Source: Phycisphaerales bacterium (lineage in GTDB: Bacteria; Planctomycetota; Phycisphaerae; Sedimentisphaerales; UBA12454). From it: DNA of 64,000 nucleotides. This document shows, piece by piece, positions 59,040 through 64,000 of this stretch. The first letter of the stretch is position 1. Each line of letters begins with the position of its first letter. The stretch lies in assembly GCA_003142595.1 (NCBI GenBank), contig PLMU01000007.1:5166-69165 (forward strand), given 5' to 3'. The notes under the pieces are model-generated. The model did no database searches. It was not told the origin of the DNA and saw only the letters and a list, made by a program, of their open reading frames with translations. The position numbers and the translations under genes were made by a program.

Positions 59040-61553
59040 TTATCTCGCTCTCGTAAAAATCGAGTTTACTGAAACAATATTTATTTTACCACTGATTTCT
59101 TCAATCGGTGTATCAGTTTTTATCATTATGCTTTTCGGCTTGTTATCTAACAAATCAAAATAATTATCGCTCAAATCCGCGTCAAACATACAATTTATGT
59201 AAAGGTCTTTGACCATTTTTTTGCTGTTTAGAGTAAGTTTCCACTTATGTTTATCAATCTTTTCGGCTTTGGTTTCGACATCACCTGCGGGAAATGCGAA
59301 ATATTTATCCGGCAGATAAAAGAAACTGTTTTCAGCGATTATCTGGTCATCGTTTTGCAGCAGAATATGTATAAAAGAATTTTCAGGATTTTGCAGTGAT
59401 GTAAAAGACCCAGGCAGCAAAACCTTCGCAGCACTGCCGGGCCCTACCGATGCAGGCCGTTTGAATTCATCAATAATTTCAAAATTCGTATCAACTATCC
59501 TGCATAATAGCAGAGCAGTTAGAGGCAAAGCCGAATGATTAACAACTGAAGCAGTTATCGTGGTAATAGTTTTATTTTGAAGCTGTTGCTGATATTGCGC
59601 AGATGCAGTTACAAGAACAGGCAAGTAAAATCTGCGGGCATAATAATAAAGAGCCTTTTTTCTGCCTTCATAATCCATACACGACCAGCTTATTGAAGGA
59701 CAGCAATCGTTAAACTGCCAAAACAGAACGCCTGAATTAATGTCTGAATTCGCCCGAAGGTGTTCAACATTCTTGCGGATTGCACGAGCCTGGGTAACCT
59801 GCGACAGATAGATATATTCTTCAATGTTTTCAGGCGGCCGGAAAATTTCATTAATATAATAATGCAGCCGGCCTGTGCCATTGGGCTGATAGTCGTATTT
59901 TTCAATGCTAAAATCGGCTGTATGAGATTTATCACCATTTAGCAGCTCCTGCACCGTTTTTTTACAGGGCAGCGATTGAAATCCGAACTCCGCAACAAAA
60001 CGCGGAACATCAGCAAGATAATCGTCGGTGGGTTTAAGTCCCGACCAGACATCCCATTGATGAACCGTTCCGATGGACGGCTCGTTCGGGCCTTCAGATG
60101 GTCCAAGCGGCGTTGACGGAATATAATCGCGGTCAGGGTCAAGCTCGTGAACAAGTTGCGGCAGAATTTTATGATAGATATTTTTGCCGTATAATTTTTT
60201 GCTTTTTGCAAAGCCCCCTATGGCGTGCTGCCAGTCAATTTCATTATTGCCGCACCAGAGCACAAGTGAAGGATGATTCCGCAGACGAACAATATTCTGC
60301 GTTGCTTCTTTCCTTATCATCTCTGTAAACCAAGTCCTGTCCGGATAATAAGCGCAGGCAAACATAAAATCCTGCCAGACGAGAATCCCCAGCTTGTCGC
60401 AAAGATTATAGAAATCCTGCTTTTCATAAATTCCGCCGCCCCAGACGCGAAGCATATTTATATTGGCATCAGCGGCAGCAGTCAGAAACCTTTTATAATC
60501 ATCCTCAGACGCTGAACCGATTAACAGCGAAACCGGTATCCAGTCCGCGCCTTTGGCGTAGATTGGCTGATTATTTATTTCAAATTGAAAGTTCTGTCCG
60601 TGCTCATCCGGCGTTTGATTTAATTTTACAGTTCTTATGCCGAAAATTTTTGATATTGAATCAACAATTTTCTCGCCGCTGCAAAGATGGGCGGTAAGTT
60701 TATATAAATGCTGCGAACCATAAGGCCTTGGCCACCAGAGCTGCGGCTGAGCGATGTTTATCACGGCCGAAGCCTGCCGATGTTCATCGCTGAAATTGAG
60801 GCTGATTTTTTCCACGTTTCTGCCCGTAGGGTCAGAGATGGAAACATTGCATACAAGTGGCTGGGAGGAAAAATTTTCTATCTGCACAGAAACTTTTATA
60901 TCAGCATTAGATTTATCGCAGTCGATTGTTGTAATATGCACATCGCGGATAGCGGCGGCTCTATATGCTTCGAGCCGAACATCCTTCCATATTCCACAGC
61001 CCGGCATTACCGGCGCCCAGTCCCAGCCAAACTGGCATTGTGCCTTTCTGACATAAGCCCTTTGCGGCAAAGAGCACTGGTCTTTGCTTAACAAACCGAA
61101 TCTGGTCATCAGCCGATTGCCCTCCTCTACCGCAGAATCAAATTTAACTAAAAGCTCATTGTTCCGCGACAAGAAGATCGGCGCAACATCAAACCGATAC
61201 TCGCAGAACATATTGTCGGTCTTTGCAAGCAATTTTCCGTTTAGCCAGATTTGCGCGAATGTATCAAGTCCTTCGAATACCAGTTCAATCTTTTCATTTT
61301 TTAAAAAACCGTCCGGCAAATCGAAAATCTTTTTATATATCCACGGCTCAAGACTTATCTGAAAGAAATCCTGGGGATTGGTGTTTAATTTTTTGCGGTC
61401 TATAATACCCGCTTCAATCAGACTGGTATATATAGAGGATGGAACGCTGCAGTTAAGCCAGTCGCCTTCATCGAGGTCTCTCATCCTGCGGGCCGAAACC
61501 GGATACTGCTTAAATCGCCATTGGCCTGTTAAATCTAAAAATTCTCTTGCCAT
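59040..61553 (-). CDS. beta-mannosidase (GH2)
   Basis: Hydrolyses terminal beta-mannose from mannans or glycans. The 837-aa protein has the GH2 sugar-binding domain (~1-190), two immunoglobulin-like domains and a TIM barrel with WGGGIYEKQDFYNLCDKLGI (~371-390), the acid/base WCGNNEIDW (E438) and the nucleophile in FVAEFGFQSLP (E522). No signal peptide is seen, so it probably acts inside the cell on imported oligosaccharides. GGAG lies 4 nt before the ATG. It fits a polysaccharide-degrading lifestyle. Confidence 0.92.
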   Translation of the reverse strand: MAREFLDLTGQWRFKQYPVSARRMRDLDEGDWLNCSVPSSIYTSLIEAGIIDRKKLNTNPQDFFQISLEPWIYKKIFDLPDGFLKNEKIELVFEGLDTFAQIWLNGKLLAKTDNMFCEYRFDVAPIFLSRNNELLVKFDSAVEEGNRLMTRFGLLSKDQCSLPQRAYVRKAQCQFGWDWAPVMPGCGIWKDVRLEAYRAAAIRDVHITTIDCDKSNADIKVSVQIENFSSQPLVCNVSISDPTGRNVEKISLNFSDEHRQASAVINIAQPQLWWPRPYGSQHLYKLTAHLCSGEKIVDSISKIFGIRTVKLNQTPDEHGQNFQFEINNQPIYAKGADWIPVSLLIGSASEDDYKRFLTAAADANINMLRVWGGGIYEKQDFYNLCDKLGILVWQDFMFACAYYPDRTWFTEMIRKEATQNIVRLRNHPSLVLWCGNNEIDWQHAIGGFAKSKKLYGKNIYHKILPQLVHELDPDRDYIPSTPLGPSEGPNEPSIGTVHQWDVWSGLKPTDDYLADVPRFVAEFGFQSLPCKKTVQELLNGDKSHTADFSIEKYDYQPNGTGRLHYYINEIFRPPENIEEYIYLSQVTQARAIRKNVEHLRANSDINSGVLFWQFNDCCPSISWSCMDYEGRKKALYYYARRFYLPVLVTASAQYQQQLQNKTITTITASVVNHSALPLTALLLCRIVDTNFEIIDEFKRPASVGPGSAAKVLLPGSFTSLQNPENSFIHILLQNDDQIIAENSFFYLPDKYFAFPAGDVETKAEKIDKHKWKLTLNSKKMVKDLYINCMFDADLSDNYFDLLDNKPKSIMIKTDTPIEEISGKINIVSVNSIFTRAR

Positions 61554-61582
61554 AAACTCCGAATTTTAGCAGGAAACTAAAA

Positions 61583-61611
61583 TTGTAAAAGCAAAAAAAC
61601 ATCGCTATAAT
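61583..61611 (+). promoter_or_regulatory. promoter of lipB with a very short leader
   Basis: TTGTAA (61583-61588), 17 nt and TATAAT (61606-61611), with 14 nt to ATG 61626 and no Shine-Dalgarno. The mRNA leader would be only about 7 nt. Confidence 0.55.
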
Positions 61612-61625
61612 CACTGTTTGACAAA

Positions 61626-62294
61626 ATGACTGATATTAAAATAATAGATTGCGGCATAAAAGATTACCAATCCGTGCTCCTGATGCAGGAAAATGCCTTT
61701 CAAAACCTGTTGGCCGGCACTGGAGAAGATACTATACTCATTGTCGAGCATCCGCCGGTGATTACACTTGGCGCAAGAGAAAGTGCAAACAAACTCCTGA
61801 AAGATACTGACGCAATTAAACAGTCCGGCATTGAAATTTTTAAAATCCGCCGCGGCGGCGGAGCTACCGCACACAACCCCGGCCAGCTTGTTGTATATCC
61901 GATTATCAATCTTAAAAGGCACAATCTCGGCGTAAGCGATTTTGTCCATAAACTCGAAGATATCGGAATAGAACTGCTCAAAGAGTTAGGCGTGAACTGC
62001 CAAACAAAAAAAGGCTTTCCGGGTTTATGGGCGGGCGAAAGAAAAATTACATCAATCGGCGTGCAAATCAAAAAATGGATTACATTTCACGGCATGGCAA
62101 TTAATATCAACAATGATTTAAGTATTTTCGATTTAATTGTCCCCTGCGGCCTTGATAATGTTAAAATAACAAACGCCCAAATAGAACTCGACAAAAAAAT
62201 CAGTATGGAAGAAGTGAAAAACACTCTCAAAAAAATATTGTTGAATCATTTTATAAAAGAAAATGAACCAAAACATCAAAAGACGATTGCCTGA
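61626..62294 (+). CDS. lipB: octanoyl-[ACP]:protein octanoyltransferase
   Basis: LipB moves octanoyl from ACP to lipoyl-domain proteins. The 222-aa protein has HPPVITLGARES (~41-52), RRGGGATAHNPGQLVVYPII (~76-95), GLWAGERKITSIGVQ and the catalytic Cys in VPCGLDNVKIT. Its stop lies 32 nt inside lipA. With KorDABC also present, the cell seems to have both ferredoxin-type and lipoate-type 2-oxoacid or glycine oxidation. Confidence 0.92.
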   Translation: MTDIKIIDCGIKDYQSVLLMQENAFQNLLAGTGEDTILIVEHPPVITLGARESANKLLKDTDAIKQSGIEIFKIRRGGGATAHNPGQLVVYPIINLKRHNLGVSDFVHKLEDIGIELLKELGVNCQTKKGFPGLWAGERKITSIGVQIKKWITFHGMAININNDLSIFDLIVPCGLDNVKITNAQIELDKKISMEEVKNTLKKILLNHFIKENEPKHQKTIA

Positions 62295-63117
62295 GTGGCT
62301 AAAAAGGCCCCTGCCTGCGGGCGACAGCTTCAATAATACCAGCTCAATTATCGAAAAGCTGGGATTAGAGACAATCTGCACCAACGCAAACTGCCCCAAC
62401 AAAGGTCAATGCTGGTCTCGCGGCACCGCAACTGTACTAATCCTTGGAAATACCTGCACGCGAAACTGTAAATTCTGCTCGGTTGCCAAAGGCACTCCTC
62501 TGCAGCCTGACAAACAGGAGCCGCAAAAAATTGCCGAACTTGCCAAACAACTCAAACTTAAATATCTTGTCATCACTTCCGTTACAAGAGATGATTTGCC
62601 TGACGGCGGAGCGGAGCAATTTAGAGACGTAATCGATACTGTAAGAAAAGAAAACAAGGACATTAAAATTGAACTTTTGGTGCCGGACTTTAAACATTGT
62701 CAGGATGAAGCCCTTGAAATACTCTCCGGTGCCCTGCCATTTGTGTTCGGCCATAATATTGAAACTGTGCCAAGACTTTATAAAACTGCAAGAAGCGGAG
62801 CGGATTACCAAACATCGCTTAAATTACTTGAAAACGTAAAGAAACTTTGGCCCGACACACCCACCAAATCATCAATTATGCTCGGCCTTGGCGAAACAGA
62901 TGATGAAATTAAACAAGTATTGACAGATTTGCGAAGTGTCGATTGCGACCGCGTAGCAATCGGCCAATATTTGAAACCTTCTAAAGATTCGCTTGAGGTT
63001 GTCGAATACATACATCCTGAAAAATTCGATTTTTGGGCCGATTTTGCAAAACAGCTCGGCTTTAAATGGGTAATGTCTTCGCCGTTTACGCGAAGCAGTT
63101 ATTACGCAGAGGATTAG
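62263..63117 (+). CDS. lipA: lipoyl synthase (radical SAM)
   Basis: LipA inserts two sulfurs into octanoyl groups. The 284-aa protein has the auxiliary cluster set CTNANCPNKGQC (~36-47), the radical-SAM CTRNCKFC (~66-73) and PTKSSIMLGLGETDDEI. It ends SSPFTRSSYYAED, where the conserved RSSY serine binds the auxiliary cluster. ATG 62263 lies inside lipB (32-nt overlap); LipA N-termini support this start. Confidence 0.95.
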   Translation: MNQNIKRRLPEWLKRPLPAGDSFNNTSSIIEKLGLETICTNANCPNKGQCWSRGTATVLILGNTCTRNCKFCSVAKGTPLQPDKQEPQKIAELAKQLKLKYLVITSVTRDDLPDGGAEQFRDVIDTVRKENKDIKIELLVPDFKHCQDEALEILSGALPFVFGHNIETVPRLYKTARSGADYQTSLKLLENVKKLWPDTPTKSSIMLGLGETDDEIKQVLTDLRSVDCDRVAIGQYLKPSKDSLEVVEYIHPEKFDFWADFAKQLGFKWVMSSPFTRSSYYAED

Positions 63118-63185
63118 GAAGCGTAATTCGAGGTATTTTTTGACTTTTAATTTTCAGTTTTTGCCCCTATAATACCCGCCGAAAA

Positions 63186-63812
63186 ATGAAAACCAATATA
63201 AACCACAATAACCATAAAGCCCAAGCAGATGAACAGGACCTGTTGCATCGTTATGTTGCCGGCGACAAGGAGGCCTTTCAGGAACTCGTAAATCGATATA
63301 AAGACCAGCTTTATGCTTTTTTAAGAAGATTTCTCAATCAGCAGCAGCTTGTAGAAGAGGCCTTTCAGGAGACGTTTTTACAGCTCTACAGAAGCCGAAA
63401 AACCTTCGAAAAAGACAGGCCTCTGCGGCCATGGTTGTTCACAATAGCCGCTAATAAGGCCAGAGACGCCCTGCGAAAACAGCAAAGACAGGAGACAGTC
63501 TCAATCAGTGCTATGGCTGAACCGACAGATTTAAGCATAGACGATGTAATGAATTCTCTAAAGTCTTATGAAATAACGCCTTATGACGAGGCCGCAAAGG
63601 CAGAACAAGCTGAAAAAGTCCGCCAGATTATTGGTGATATGCCTGCAAATCTTCGCGAAATTCTTCTTTTAGCCTATTTTGAACAATTTTCTTACAAACA
63701 AATGGCTGACATGTTGAGTATACCTATAGGGACGGTGAAAAGCCGGCTTCATACAGCCATAGTGCATTTTACCAAAAGATGGAAATCAACGACTACAGAC
63801 GGAAATATTTGA
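63186..63812 (+). CDS. ECF sigma factor
   Basis: The 208-aa protein has region 2 (YKDQLYAFLRRFLNQQQLVE, then EAFQETFLQLYRSRKTF and RPWLFTIAANKARDAL) and region 4 (MPANLREILLLAYFEQFSYK, then QMADMLSIPIGTVKSRLHTA). It is only distantly like the ECF at 52182. The TGA overlaps the next ATG (TGATG), indicating a coupled anti-sigma gene. TATAAT (63168-63173) lies 12 nt before the ATG without a good -35; the leader would be very short. Confidence 0.92.
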   Translation: MKTNINHNNHKAQADEQDLLHRYVAGDKEAFQELVNRYKDQLYAFLRRFLNQQQLVEEAFQETFLQLYRSRKTFEKDRPLRPWLFTIAANKARDALRKQQRQETVSISAMAEPTDLSIDDVMNSLKSYEITPYDEAAKAEQAEKVRQIIGDMPANLREILLLAYFEQFSYKQMADMLSIPIGTVKSRLHTAIVHFTKRWKSTTTDGNI

Positions 63813-64000
63813 TGGATACGCTTAGTAAAAGAGAGCAAGACATCCTATTAGATTATTATTTTGAGTGTGCCGACCAGCAGGAAGCTGAGACAGCCAGGCA
63901 ACTTCTTCAGACACATCAGGGCGCAATGGAATTTTATAATAGACTTAATCATTCACTTTCCGCCCTTGAACAACTCGACCATCAAGCGCACGCAAACTGT
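63812..64000 (+). CDS. probable anti-sigma factor, N-terminal part (cut by window edge)
   Basis: ATG 63812 overlaps the ECF sigma stop. The 63 visible codons read MDTLSKREQDILLDYYFECA, then DQQEAETARQLLQTHQGAME and FYNRLNHSLSALEQ, a helical region like the cytoplasmic part of membrane anti-sigma factors. No zinc His-Cys motif is seen so far. The rest is outside the window. The call rests on position and coupling. Confidence 0.65.
   Translation, partial: MDTLSKREQDILLDYYFECADQQEAETARQLLQTHQGAMEFYNRLNHSLSALEQLDHQAHANC

Overview
The window reads as a chromosomal segment of a planctomycete-like bacterium, most likely of the Phycisphaerae/Sedimentisphaerales type. This is inference from gene content, not a computed phylogeny. 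The pointers are a secreted protein ending in planctomycete-style dockerin repeats, an H-X9-DG protein, paralogous proteins with pseudopilin-like C-termini, several ECF sigma/anti-sigma pairs, an envelope gene set with outer-membrane features (OmpA lipoprotein), and ferredoxin-dependent 2-oxoacid metabolism that suggests an anaerobe. Both window ends cut through genes: a PAS-domain protein on the left and a probable anti-sigma factor on the right.

Layout. 1-0.9 kb is a decayed patch beside tRNA-Asp: a cut PAS gene, a partial copy of the tRNA, and remnants of a nucleotidyltransferase. 1.3-6.2 kb holds a FlgM-like gene, spoVG-ispE and pyrF-murD. 6.5-13 kb is a signalling and envelope stretch: a PilZ protein, a large membrane protein, a GGDEF diguanylate cyclase, then a Ser/Thr kinase, a phosphoesterase and a family 2 glycosyltransferase. 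13-26 kb holds tRNA-Asn, a glycine-rich RRM protein, a subtilase, an scpB/Nif3/aminotransferase run, prfA-rpmE, dapB, murA and a YhaM-type exoribonuclease. 25.8-26.5 kb is a small mobile island with palindromes, an internally deleted IS3-family element and a TIR-gene fragment. It lies directly after a murC-murB-ddl-ftsQ cluster that ends without ftsA or ftsZ.

31-45 kb contains a PadR regulator with tandem operators driving two paralogous membrane proteins, an AlkD-like protein, glycosyltransferases, an OmpA lipoprotein, prepilin peptidase, argG and three tRNAs. 45-51 kb is a protein-folding block, groEL-groES-groEL-dnaJ-grpE-fmdB. 51-64 kb has an ECF sigma/anti-sigma pair, clpX, korDABC, hemerythrin, tRNA-Ala, a nitroreductase, a GH2 beta-mannosidase, lipB-lipA and a second ECF sigma gene.

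Functionally, murA, murB, murC, murD, ddl, dapB and ftsQ are all present, so the cell is expected to make peptidoglycan. PilZ and GGDEF genes imply local c-di-GMP signalling. KorDABC and LipB/LipA serve two different routes of 2-oxoacid oxidation. The most general unusual signal is that at least six genes have a TATAAT-like -10 box only 7-9 nt before their ATG and no Shine-Dalgarno sequence, which points to leaderless mRNAs, while their neighbours carry good Shine-Dalgarno sites. I found no CRISPR array, no rRNA and no complete autonomous mobile element. No single undescribed multi-gene system stands out convincingly. The best candidates are the PadR-controlled paralogue pair and the kinase/phosphoesterase/glycosyltransferase operon.
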